NCBI RefSeq assembly: GCF_036785885.1
Contig: NC_092312.1
Coordinates: 14,588,001-14,652,000, forward strand
Reading direction: 5' to 3'
DNA from: Coffea arabica
Taxonomy: Eukaryota; Streptophyta; Magnoliopsida; Gentianales; Rubiaceae
DNA length: 64,000 nt
This document shows, in pieces, positions 11,440-22,400 of this stretch (its first letter is position 1; each line of letters starts with the position of its first letter). The position numbers were made by a program, and so were the translations under genes. The notes under the pieces were generated by a model. It was not told the DNA's origin. It saw nothing but the letters and a program-made list of their open reading frames with translations, and did not search any database.

Positions 11440-11773
11440 TATGGGGATGTGCATCGAATTCGAATTTGTTAATTCAAAAATTTGAATTCGGAATTTTTTG
11501 AAATTTTCGTATAAGAATTATTGATCAATTTTGATTTTGAATTCACCAGTTCCGATTTCGATTTTGATTTTGAATTCAATTCAAAATTCGTAAATTCCGA
11601 GTTCGGAAACTTTTTTCCTTTTTTTTTCATTTTGGTTATATGTATTGTTATATAATATAAATTTTATATTACATATATTTTAAAAAATATCATTATATAC
11701 ATATATATATCAGTATACATATTATAAAATGAAATTGAAATAAAAAATATTATTATATATATAAATAAATAAA

Positions 11774-11823
<50 letters not shown>

Positions 11824-12006
11824 GAAACGAAATTGAAATTGAAAATTCTGATTTCAAAAACTCTATTATCGAATTCGAACCAAATTTGCCTAATTCGAAA
11901 TCGAAAATTTCGATTTCAGTGTCGAATTCCGAATTATCGATTGTGAAAATTTTAAATTCAATTCAAATTCAATCGATAAATCGAAATTTTTCGATTTTGC
12001 ACACCA
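11440..12006. mobile_element. hAT-type MITE (567 bp) with 8-bp target duplication
   Basis: CGTTCACA at 11432-11439 is repeated at 12007-12014. The ends read TATGGGGATGTGCATCGAA and, reverse-complemented, TGGTGTGCAAAATCGAAAA. The interior is packed with GAATTCGAATT- and AAATCGAAA-type motifs on both arms, so the element can fold back on itself, and an (AT)n run occupies the centre. There is no coding capacity. Confidence 0.75.
11778..11821. repeat. (AT)n microsatellite inside the hAT MITE
   Basis: About 40 bases of uninterrupted AT dinucleotides near the fold-back centre of the surrounding MITE. Confidence 0.9.
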
Positions 12007-12014
12007 CGTTCACA

Positions 12015-13142
12015 GAGGTTCTTTGCTTTTAGCGTATCATCTTTTCAATCCAAATTCAAAGAGTATAGCTAACCTATGATTGCCTAATATCATATTTGGT
12101 ACTCTCCCATCTGAAATATTAAACTTCTGGACTTCTATCTAAATCAAGCATTCCAGGACATGAAATGCGATGAATATGTACGTCTCTCCCATAATACATG
12201 ATACATGGGACCTCTTTTTTTGTTTCAAATGGTACCCAATAAAAAATGTTTGTAACCACTAATGACACTTAATGAAAAAGACCGATCGAATAAAAATTGA
12301 AAATTCTCAAAATAAGACCAATACAGGCCATCTATCATTGGCCGATGACAAATCATAAGATAAACCGTCCATGTTACCAACCAACCATTTCAAAGAATGC
12401 CTTTGGCTTGCCCACGTAGAAAGCCTGAACTCTCGGACAAAACTGCCATAGTTTATTTTGGATTGTTATTTTAAGAAGGTTTTGTAAAAATATATATATA
12501 TATATACTGTAGTGATTTGATATATGTAAGATAAAAAAAATAATTAAAAAATATATTCATGAAAATCGTAAAAAAAAAAATTTGTGTTAGTAATCACAAT
12601 CTAAGTCCAGACTACATAAGTCCATGCATCGGAAAAGCTATCTTCTTTATATTCAAGTTCACCGTAGAACCAATTGGGGAAAAGGAGAAAAGAAATAGAA
12701 GAAATGAAAAATTTTAGAGAACAGAGACAAGACAAGAAAGGATTTAGCAAACGGAGATGTCAACTCTTTCGAGAACCAGTGCTCTTCAGAGATGGGTGGC
12801 TCCACGCATAAATCAATGTTCAAATAGAGCTGACAAATAAACTCAAAATCCAACAATTCATCCGGTCCGTCTATTAATTTTAAAGGATGAATTGGATCAG
12901 TTGGGTAATGGATTTTGTTGAGTTGAATAAGAACAATCCAACTTATTTATTGGATGGATTAAATTTTTTATTTGGACACCCAATATCTAACCTATTTAAA
13001 AATAATTCAAAATAATAAATATAAGATTCAATACACATATGTCCAACCACTTGCATTTCGACATGTGTTAACAATTTATTGGCCAATTTGTACTCACAAT
13101 TCTCATATATATGTTTTCAATCAATTTTTTTAATTTTTATTT
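12015..13142. other. Gene-free stretch with a decayed MITE
   Basis: No gene is seen. At about 12447-12600 a degraded copy of the dispersed MITE core is recognisable: ACTGTAGTGATTTGATATAT followed by GTAAGATAAAAA. The rest is AT-rich intergenic DNA. Confidence 0.5.
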
Positions 13143-13400
13143 GGGAATTTCGCCAATTCGGTCCCTAAACATTTTCACTTAAATCAATTTCGTCCTTAAT
13201 GAAATATTTTAACCAATTTAGTCCTTGAACTAGTTTTTTACTTCCAATGTAGGACTTTTCACTGCATTTTACTCAATTCTCGTGGACCAGCAGGGTATAA
13301 TTGTCACATTGATTTAATCTTCTGCAATTAGCTGACAAAACAGATTAGAGATCATTACGAGGAAGAGATCACTAGCTGACAAAACAAAGAAAAGAGCCTG

Positions 13401-13839
13401 ATGTCAACTAGCGCCTGCACCCTTACTCTTTTCCGGTTCCTTGGTCTTGTGAGGAAGAGATGGCACAAGCCGTCGGAGCAAATGGGATCAGTGGGTTCAA
13501 AAGAACAGTTTGAACAAGTAGGTGAATTGAGGTAGTTGCAAAGAGGAGAAGTGCAGGGAAGTGGGTGGCAGCGGTATGTGCAGGAAGAGGGGTTGCTGCA
13601 GGTGCATTCCTCCTAATTGAAAAAGGCAGTGAGGTCAACGAGTAGTTTTGTGGGCTGCTGGTAAGGGGTTCTCAAGTAAAGTGACAAAAAGTGAAGTCGA
13701 GTGGAAGGATCCTGGAGAATGGGAGCTAAAACAGCTGAAGAAGAAAGGTGAATGCATAGAAATGGAACATAAAGGTCTGTACTCTATACATTGATAAATC
13801 CAGTACCTCAACTTTTGAGACTTGAGAGTGTACAATAAA
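13401..13839 (+). pseudogene. Unrecognised coding-like fragment inside the Pack-MULE
   Basis: From 13401 a frame opens with ATG and runs 44 codons to a TAG. A second segment at 13696-13794 encodes 32 residues (VEWKDPGEWELKQLKKKGEC and 12 more) and ends in TGA. An AATAAA lies 40 bp later at 13834, as at the 3' end of a real gene. The two segments are in different frames, so either an intron or decay separates them. I do not recognise the family. Composition is more gene-like than the flanks. It could be captured from a host gene, or be chance open frame. Confidence 0.4.
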
Positions 13840-14030
13840 AACATGCATAAAAAGTCTTTGAAAGTCAACCAGCTACGCTAGGCGACAAAGTTTGTTGAGA
13901 GGCTCTTCCACCTCCTCCTTTAAAACGCAGGCCCCGTTTGAAAACTCATTTTTCTACAAAAAAAATTTCAGAAAAGAGCAATTAGAACGGCAGCTGAGCA
14001 TCTCTAATCTGATCTGAAACCTGAAGAATA

Positions 14031-14162
14031 ATGGGAAGAGCCCCTTGCTGTGAGAAAGTGGGGATAAAGAGAGGGAGGTGGACGGCTGAAGAGATGAAAT
14101 CTTGACCAAGTACATTCAAGCCAACGGAGAAGGTTCCTGGAGGTCACTACCAAAGAACGCAG
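14031..14162 (+). pseudogene. Captured exon 1 of an R2R3-MYB transcription factor
   Basis: The ATG at 14031 opens with MGRAPCCEKVGIKRGRWTAE, the N-terminus and start of the R2 repeat of R2R3-MYB proteins. The match is closest to the flavonol-regulator group (subgroup 7, MYB12/MYB111-like), by recollection. After WTAEE one base has been lost (GAGATGAA where GAGGATGAA is expected), which shifts the frame. In the shifted frame the R2 sequence continues with ILTKYIQANGEGSWRSLPKN and an Ala. The homology stops at GCAG|GTACCC, the position of the conserved first intron in these genes. It is therefore a single captured exon plus intron start, not a functional MYB. It lies inside a Pack-MULE. Confidence 0.88.
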
Positions 14163-14477
14163 GTACCCCTGTGTACATGATACTGCTATCTTCGTTCACA
14201 AACAATTTCACCAAGTTATAGTTATTTGAGTTCTCCATTATTATCATATCAGCAACAAGGCCTGCCCTTGAGTATGGAATTAATACCTTTTTTGTGTCCA
14301 TTTTGATCGCTTGAAGGACTACTTAAATGTGGGAAGAGTTGCAGATTGAGATGGATCAACTACTTGAGGTCTGACTTGAAGCCACACCCTTGGATCAACT
14401 AATTTATTTATAATCTGTATAATCTCAATATAGTAGTTTATATGCAAGAGAGCATGAAAAGAAATTATACTGATTAC

Positions 14478-14620
14478 CCGATGTGGCTCGTTTGTGTTTA
14501 GATTTGGACTTCTTGTCTTTAACATCTCCAACTAGCAAATTAGCAATTGGATTGCCCATTCCTGGATGATATATGAAGCTGCCATGAGGTCCTTGGCCGT
14601 TGTAGTCTTTGTATATTCAT
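14478..14620 (-). pseudogene. Second exon-like fragment inside the Pack-MULE
   Basis: Reading leftward from about 14620, an open frame encodes about 46 residues including YKDYNGQGPHGSFIYHPGMG and then a Lys/Ser-rich run (KDKKSKSKHKR). It ends at a good splice donor, TCGG|GTAATC. Upstream in the same frame lie two stop codons, so the piece is either a partial exon or decayed. The family is not recognised. Capture from a host gene is inferred from its position inside the MULE and its coding-like composition. Confidence 0.45.
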
Positions 14621-15063
14621 TGTTGCTTTGAATTGGCTGGGAGTGGGGTCTGGAATATGTTCTTTGCTTCCGTTCATCTTTTGGCGATGCCGTTGTGTGT
14701 GGTGGCTGACTATTCCCCCTTGTATGATGAGAAAAAGACAGAGACAGACAGGATTATGTGATGTCCTCTTCGGAGTTGGGAAGGAGGAATAAATGAAAAA
14801 AGAAAAGGGTGTGGCTCCGGTGATAAATATACCTTTATGTGATGATCTCTAATCTGTTTTGTCAGCTAATTGCAGAAGATTAAATCAATATGACAATTAT
14901 ACCCTGTTGATCCACGGAAATTGAGTAAAATGCAGTGAAAAGTTCTACATTGGAAGTAAAAAACTAGTTCAAGGACTAAATTGGTTAAAATATTTTATTA
15001 GGGACGAAATTGATTTAAGTGAAAATGTTTAAGGATCGAATTGGCGAAATTCCCTTTTTATTT

Positions 15064-15423
15064 AAAAGAAAAAAAATTGAAATAAAGACTCATGCATATT
15101 TTACTTTTATAGCAGTAATTAAACTTGCCCAACTTATATAATGATTTATTATGTCTTTTAAGAGTATGCTTTTTTCCTCCTTTTTTCATTTTTTATTTTT
15201 TGTCGTTGCTCTCAAGTTGCTACTTGATTCTGTTTGTTAATATTTCGTGTATGTAGAATAGAGTTTTAAATTTGTTCTAATTGCATTTTTTTTTATTTTT
15301 CTCTAACTTGTTTTATTTCATTGTTAATAATTCCTCATCAATATTATAATACAACAAATTATACGTCTTAGTTACATTTTTTTTTTATACAAAGGAGAGA
15401 CAAAGGCCTCTTAACACAATACT
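15064..15423. other. AT-rich gap right of the Pack-MULE
   Basis: No gene, RNA or repeat structure was recognised here; T-rich simple sequence predominates. Confidence 0.5.
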
Positions 15424-15707
15424 AAGCGCGGGATTGTTACCCAATTACATTAGCTCCTAATAGTTCACTGAGTCCTGTCAGTGGTTCTTCTATCAGTCTA
15501 TTTCGTTGTTATAACAGGATTGCTTCCTTTGCTAGCCAATCTGCACATCTATTCCCTCCCCTCTAGGTGTGTTGCAGTTTGCATGACCATTCTCTATTCT
15601 TCACGTCTTATCTGCTTGACCAAGTTATGATAAGGCGATGTGGCCGTTGCTTCTACTATCAGCTCCAATCCCACTTTCGAATCCGACTCTATGATTACAT
15701 CCTTGTA
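15424..15707 (-). pseudogene. RNase H domain remnant of a LINE
   Basis: Read on the minus strand, fragments of the RVT_3 family appear in order: a KDVIIESDSKVGLELI-type segment with the ESDS acidic motif, then ATSPYHNLVKQIR, then a GNRCADWLAKEA closing segment. Stops and frame changes lie between them. The remnant abuts the CTAG terminus of a Helitron. It could be the displaced end of the LINE remnant at 17837-18637, but the two overlap in domain coverage and are more likely separate copies. Confidence 0.65.
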
Positions 15708-16579
15708 CTAGTGTTTTGACCCGTGCTATGCACGGGTTATATTTCAAATCAAAATAATATTTTATATATTTATATATTGTGTTACAAAATAATAAATATA
15801 TATAATAAAATTTTTAAAGAAATGCATGCTTAATATCTTGAAAAAAATTGTAATTTATAATGATTTACATGATAAAAGAATTGTTAACGCATTTAAGGAG
15901 AGAGTTAGGTTGGGTGGTAAGGTGAGAAGAGTTTTCTAAAAAAAAGTCAATTTATCAATATCCAACAAAACATATTACTATGTTATACCCATATATCAAA
16001 ACTTGTAATACAAAAAAATAAATTATAACCAATTTATTTTCTTCCATTTTTAGAAAAAAAAAAAAGATCTTTCTCCTATCTTGTGCCCCTAAATTTGTTG
16101 AATGTATTTCGATTAACATTTTTCATAAACTTTAACGTATATTTTAAAGAAAATTCTCCGTACTATGTGTTTTTAGTGTTCTTAAAATTATTAAAAATCA
16201 CTATCATTTCTCTCTTTTCTTATACGCCAGTTAGTCATCAGATGCCTCCTACGACTTTTATACCTTCTACCATGGTACCACCCTTTCTATTATTATTATT
16301 TTTTTGTCATCTCTGTCATATCCCTGCAATCCCTGTAATCCATATTTCTTCTTCAACCTTTCCTGCTACTTTTTAACACCTCACCATTTTCTTCCCTCTC
16401 GCTCCTCCCCCTATACCTAACATATAAATTCATATTCCTACGATTCAATATATTTAACTTTACCTATCATAATAAAAATATAAAATTAAAAATTAATTAC
16501 AATGGTTGCAATTATTAGTATCTAAAAATGGAAACGAAAAACTGACAATATCTATAATATCCTCAAGTACTACAATCAA

Positions 16580-16655
<76 letters not shown>

Positions 16656-17163
16656 AACATAGCAAATACATATTTATATATGAAGACAGTAATAAGAATA
16701 CATAAAATAACTAATGATATCATTAGTGTTTGGGTTTTACACTCTTATTCAAATCTAATGTTAAATTACAAATTAAGTAGTATTTTAAGGTTGAATGTTC
16801 TACATCTTTCTCTTAAACTATAATATTACTTTTTTAAAATTTTTTGGTAGAACTGGTGTTGTTATTATCATTATTTTTTATCAAAAATGAATATTTCAAA
16901 AGGCCAGTGGTACTTTGTTTTTTATTTAGTGATTTCATGAATGGTACCATTCTTGATTTTTTAAATCCACGACATTATTTCCTTTTTGTTTTCTATTTAA
17001 TTTTGCCCTTTTACTTAGGAATGCTAAGTTTAAAGAAAAAATATTATCATTTACTTTTTTACTTTTACTAAGTTTGGCAATATTTTATTTTTATTTACCC
17101 TCCCACTAATAAACTTCAAACCAAATTCCTATATAAGCGGAGCTACTACTTTTTTAAATTAGA
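15708..17163 (-). mobile_element. Helitron (non-autonomous), 3' end clear, 5' end tentative
   Basis: On the minus strand the sequence ends with a perfect 8-bp-stem hairpin (ACCCGTGC/GCACGGGT, 15719-15737), a 7-nt spacer and CTAG at 15708-15711, followed by T. This is the diagnostic Helitron 3' terminus: hairpin, short spacer, CTRR, insertion before T. A possible 5' TC end, TCTAATTTAAAAAAGTAG, begins at 17163, but the preceding host base is T rather than the usual A, so this boundary is uncertain. No Rep/helicase coding sequence was found in between. Confidence 0.55.
16580..16653. repeat. (TA)n microsatellite, about 74 bp
   Basis: A long uninterrupted AT/TA run. It creates artificial Tyr-Ile open frames on both strands, which are not genes. 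Confidence 0.95.
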
Positions 17164-17194
17164 AAGGCATGGGAGCCACTTCTTACTTAAGAAA

Positions 17195-17326
17195 ATGTTA
17201 TTTGCACTCAATTTTTTATTATTTGCAATTCCATCATTTATTTTATCATATAGTCTAATTATTGAAACTTATATGATCAAAATGATTATTGGAGTGTGAA
17301 TAACAAAAATTGAGTGTAAATAATCT
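17195..17326. mobile_element. Short MITE of about 130 bp
   Basis: The left arm contains TTATTTGCACTCAATTTTTT. The reverse complement of the right arm contains TTATTTACACTCAATTTTTG. Arms are about 28 bp with a 75-bp AT-rich centre. The target duplication was not resolved. Confidence 0.6.
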
Positions 17327-17836
17327 TACTTATTTAAATTAATAAGAAAGCATGAATGGATGTTATATTTGTTATCTTTTCTTATGGTCTTATGGAAGTT
17401 TTAATTGTTGTAAAATTATAAATAACACAAGGCAATCGAAAACGTGATGGGTTGAAGTTCAACACCCCCTTAACTTTATATTTAGCTGCACTTTACCCTT
17501 CAACTTTACATTTAGTTGTACATTTGTGATTTTTTTGAAACGTGATTGTAATTTGCAAAACTCATTTGTAGGGGTGGTTATAGGGTTAGTTTGGGGATAA
17601 ATATTTTTTAATTATAAAAATGTAATATTGTATTAAAATAGCATACGAATAAGCATTTGTCTTTAATTATGGAGTAAAAAGGATTTAAAGTATAAATAAC
17701 AAAGTATAAACAGTTTATGAAGTAGATAGTGGAAATGTTTTAAATTTTAAATTTGATTGGTGATAGGGTTAGTTATAACCCACTACTTTTTATGTATTAA
17801 AATAAATACAAAAATCTAGAAAAAAGAATAAGAAGT

Positions 17837-18637
17837 TTAGAAGCCATTTAGAGGGTCTCTGATAAAAACCCCTTCCTCAATACATATAGATATAGATCCT
17901 TTCCCCCATGGCAGTTGCATTCCTTTAAGAATTCCCCAAAGCTCTACTACTATGTTGGTTGCCAACCCTATACTCTCTGCAAAACCTTCGAACCATATCC
18001 CTTTCTCATCCCTAATGAGCCCTCCTACTCCTACTCTTTCAGGGTTTTTTTTCTGAGGCGCCATCTACATTTACTTTAATAACTCCTTCAATTGGCGGAA
18101 TCCATCTTATAAAACACTCCTATTTTGGTGATCTGCCTCTCCCATTGATAAGTATCTTTTTTGCTTGTTCTGCCATTTGCCTCAAAGCTGATAGAGAAAT
18201 CTTGAGGAAGCATTCCTCTCCTTCAATAGCAAATTTGTTTCTAACTTTCCAAGCATGGTATACAATTAGTTGGAAAATCAACTGCCACGTCACTCTCTCC
18301 CCAGCTCCTTTACCATTTTGCTTCTGGTTCCAGTCTAACCAATCAATTGTACTTTTGTTGAAGAAATCCTCCCAATAATGTGGGAACACCAAACTCCTCC
18401 AAATTGATTTAATCTTGGTATGGTCCCTGAGTGCATGGAGTGTGGTTTCAGCATTCTCAATGCACATTGGACATTTATCTTTCGGTATCAAATGTCTTCT
18501 TTTTTTTCTCTCTTTGTGTAAGTAATTTGCCATGTCGAATCAATCACATTAGGAATTGCCACCTCTCGGGGCCTTCTGTTTCCGGATCCTCTCCTACCCA
18601 TTCTTTCTTGGATCCAAATCTTCTTCTTCCAATGTGA
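17837..18637 (-). pseudogene. LINE ORF2 tail remnant: zinc-binding RT region plus RNase H start
   Basis: Read on the minus strand, 18533-18120 encodes the zf-RVT region found downstream of plant LINE reverse transcriptases: a CPMC pair, an ETTLHAL motif and IWRSL. The third Cys-like position carries His (RDHTK). After a short interval with stops, an IPPIEGVIKVNVDGA segment starts the RVT_3 RNase H domain. A frame change follows, then GVGGLIRDEKGIWFEGFAE and a truncated remainder ending near 17837. Stops and frameshifts show it is dead. No reverse transcriptase core is seen upstream. Confidence 0.8.
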
Positions 18638-18639
18638 GC

Positions 18640-19062
18640 TCATGTGCTGAAGCTGATGTGAAATTTCCTCTTAATTACATTTTCAAGCATAATATAATAT
18701 AGCATACAATAATTTAAGTACATAGAATATTACAACTTACAATAAAGTAGATATAAATAGTAAAAGTATTAAATAAGTTGTGTTAAAATAAGTTTCAATC
18801 AATTAGTAGTATTAAAAAGTGTCAAGTCAGCAAATTTTTTTAGCTAATCTATTTAAATGTACAATTTATTATCTAAAATTTACAATACAAATAATATAAA
18901 AATTTATTATATTTATGATGTGTTTTCAAGGAGTTTAAGAAGTGAGTGTGTGTTTGTGTGTCTGAAAGTGTGTTAGTATGTGAAAATATATTTATACATG
19001 TGAAAATGTGGTTATGTGTGTGAAAAAAAAATCTTTTTGTATGTTAAAATATATGTGAGAAA
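18640..19062. other. AT- and GT-rich intergenic stretch
   Basis: A degenerate GTGTGTTTGTGTG-type run near 18935-19030. Nothing else was recognised. Confidence 0.5.
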
Positions 19063-19400
19063 TGTTATAAAACTAATAAAATGAAATACTATAATCGGAA
19101 TTGAAATATGAGGGAAATGAGTAGAGGAATGGAGAGTGATATTCTTATATTCTAATAAGATACAAAAGTCCTTCCAAAGGGTGTCAATGTACCTCTATAT
19201 ATAGGTACTACAAGATCAAAGGTACATAAATCCTATTAAACATCCACAACTACAATAATATGAAGAAACTTATGAAACGGTTTCTCCACTACATGAATAG
19301 ATTTATGGATTGTAACTTCTATACATAATGTAGCCATAAATCATGAATTAATCTCTTGGGAATACAAAGGGACATCCATACTTTTAATTGTTTCATAACA
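19063..19400. mobile_element. Solo LTR (338 bp), Copia-like, with 5-bp target duplication
   Basis: The ends form the short inverted repeat TGTTAT...ATAACA. The element is flanked on both sides by AGAAA (19058-19062 and 19401-19405). The interior carries a TATA-rich segment (CTATATATAGG, near 19194). No internal retrotransposon sequence lies on either side. Small size and TGTTAT/ATAACA termini fit a Copia-type LTR left after recombination. Superfamily assignment is inferred from size and ends only. Confidence 0.75.
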
Positions 19401-19405
19401 AGAAA

Positions 19406-22400
19406 GTTTATGTATCAAAATATATTAATTAATATGCATTATGGGTTTAAGATGATCCAATATGACCCAATTCAAAATCAACCCAATCTAAAGTTAGGTG
19501 AGATAAATATAACCCATTTAAGTGAAAAACCAATATCAACTCGTCCAACCCATCCAATTGTGAGGTATACATTCAAAGTACCTTTAAACCCACATATAGT
19601 AGCAAAATTGGTGACTTTTCTTCTTTTACTTCTTTGAAAAAAAAATGCTAGTTGCTTTGCTATCCAAGAACATAACAAAAAAGTCTTTTATCCCTTTTAT
19701 GTTTTATTGAGTGCATAAGCGAACCTGCAATTCCTTTGCCTTTTTCTTCTCTTTTTTGTCTTTCCTTCTTCGTGTGGACATGCTACTAATTTTTTTCTTC
19801 CCTTTTTATATAATTTATTTTTCAAAGAAGGATCAAGAGCAATTTACCACTTACCTCTTTGATGACTAGATTCCATGACATGTCACTACTTTATTCTATT
19901 TTGTTCCAAATATTTATATAAGCATTTTTTTTTTGTTTTCTGTACCTTAAATAATAGTTGGGGATCCATGAAAAAGGTTTAAATTTATAATGCTCAAGTA
20001 AACGTAATTCAGAATGTGGGGATGAGATCAAAATTTTATAATGGCTCCCACCTCTAATTTTTAATGTACTTATCCTCTGTCCAGAATAGCGAAAGCCTTT
20101 ATATGAATCTACTTTTAATGAATTGATTCATCATCACTATGGATCTATATATAGTTTAAGTACTTGATTGAATGTGCTTTGAATCAAAACTTCAGTATTT
20201 TCACTGTTTTGGAAGAGATCTTCTCCCTCCATCTTTTGGATGGCAGTAAATCTAGGAAGCCAAATGAATCTTTCTCAACGCAGGCATCGCAAAAGCGGAA
20301 TGTATGTTTTGACGGTTTTGGTAAGGCTTCTGGGGTGGTTGAGAACAAGTAATGCGGCAAAGAAAAGCCGAAAAGGGGTTTGTAAAATATAATGGAAACA
20401 ATAATGTAATAAACCAGTACTATGTTGGACTAATTTTAGCAAGTTTCTCTTGCTTCAAGGCTTTTGAATATGATAGAAAATATTTCTCCTGATTGCTAGC
20501 GAAATGGAAGACCAAATGTTGAATATCCTGCAATAGAATTCCCATTTACTTGTGTAATGGTATAGACCAAATGTAGGAAATTCAACAATATATGCTTCAG
20601 AAAATATGAATAGCAGAGAGATTTGGAAGAGATTTTTCTGGAAAAAATGGTTGAATCGGATATAAAAGAACAAAAAAAAAAAAAAATCACCAAATCCATG
20701 AGTTTGGGGCAATTAGTAAACGAGTTGCTAATGCTAATAGAACGTGGTAAGTTCTATTGACTTTATGATCGAAACAAATGTTGCAACCAATCTTGTATGA
20801 GTCCGGTGATGATACGTTAAAATCCCCCTAGAATTTTGGAATTAGATGCCAATAATGCGGCTAGTCCTACTTCTAGGACTTTTCTACTTCAGCCAGGAAA
20901 ACAATCAATCCAACACATGGGAAAAAAAAAAAAAACTTTCATTCTACTGCATCATCGCTGTCACACAATTGGGTTCTTGAAATTTTGCACTAGACTCGGT
21001 CTCAATATTCACTTCAATCGTTTCACATTTTTTGTCAAGTTCAAGGGAAACCCTACGAGGAGGAAAGGAAAAAAGAAAGACTTGAAAACTGAACTAAAAA
21101 CGTCGACATAGCAATAATCTAACTAACGTTCTGCTTCAATAAAGTGGAATCTTGGTCATCGGACTTCATTTTTGTTGAACTTTCTACTCTTATCATTTCA
21201 TTGCTTTTGTTTGGTTGAAAGGGCTTCAAACCTAGGTAGGTCTATGCAAATTCTGTCCCCATACTTGGAACCTAGGTTTGGTAAAAGCTCAAAGCAAGTT
21301 CTTAGGGCAAAGCCTGTGGTTTGGCACAAAAATGGTTACAGGTCATACAAGAACAACGAGAAAGTCATTTTAATCTCAGCTTCTTAAATTTAAACACGTT
21401 TTTCTGTTTTTGCGGGAGCCTACTAATTAGGGCTTAGCCGGCCTAATTAGTTGGATGTCTTATTGTCAAGAAGGCTTTAGGAGTGTTTGGATACAAAATT
21501 TTTCCTAAATAATATTTCGCTTGCATCATAAACACATTTTCCAACCTACCTTTTTATATTCCCAACCATCTTTTTATCTCACATACATCATATCACAAAA
21601 AGTGCTACAGTAATTATTCCAAATAATATTTCGTAAGATTTTTTTTTTCTCCTCTTGACATGTTTTATTGGATATGTTTGCAACAAATGGTAAACTAGTA
21701 CACTCCTGTCAATTTTTACTGAAAGATTAATATCCAACAATTAGATGCATGCCTTGTATATCTTCTTGACGAATTAAATGTTCACAAAAAAACAATGATT
21801 AATTCAAGTGATAAAATGGCCTTTTTTTTTTTTTTTTTAAATCACCCGGGTGTCCATCACTACTTTTACATCATCTAACCCTCTGCCCACTAGATATTTG
21901 ATGCAATGCACCAAAAAAAATCTTACCTCACCTCACTACTATCTTAGGTCCAGCAACTAGGCTAAGGTAGGTCTCATGTATTATGTGTCCACTGCTTGAG
22001 CAGCCTAGACAATCCCTTACCCCACTCCACGACCTTTTTGTCTTTGATTTTAGACATAATCCGAATCATGATATTTCTTGCTTAAAATTTCGAGGGGGGA
22101 AAAATACAGAATATGATTGATCAAATGTCCTATGAGACATTTTACCTTCAATTATCTTTTCTAGTTAGCCAATGACTATATATTTTAGACCAGTCTTAAT
22201 GATAATGAAAGGCCAAGACGAGGGATCGAGTATTTCATGAATAAGATTGTAAAGTAAAATTAGTTCAAATTTATTGTTTTTGTTCATAATTACGATACTT
22301 GTTTCTGTTTTTTTTAATACTTAAGTTAATTTCCAATAGTTAGAGAAGACTCTTAGAATTTTTTTTTATTATTGCTTCCAATTTCATATTTTACGATTGA

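Larger units (their letters stand above)
13143..15054. mobile_element. Mutator-like element of Pack-MULE type with 213-bp TIRs
   Basis: Long inverted repeats occupy 13143-13355 and 14842-15054, each 213 bp and highly similar, beginning GGGAATTTCGCCAATTCG. They are flanked by a perfect 9-bp direct repeat, TTTTTATTT (13134-13142 and 15055-15063), the hallmark of Mutator transposition. The 1.5-kb interior has no transposase. It contains pieces that look like host gene fragments: the first exon of an R2R3-MYB gene (14031-14162), a coding-like tail with poly(A) signal (13696-13839), and a minus-strand exon-like piece (14478-14620). The element is non-autonomous and would depend on a MURA transposase supplied elsewhere. 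Confidence 0.92.

Noticed and set aside
16493..16823. Tyr-Ile repeat open frames on both strands
   Set aside because: Produced by the (TA)n microsatellite; not genes.
15424..18637. One LINE split by a Helitron
   Set aside because: The two RNase H remnants overlap in domain coverage around the IIESDS motif, so they cannot be simply joined; separate copies are more likely.
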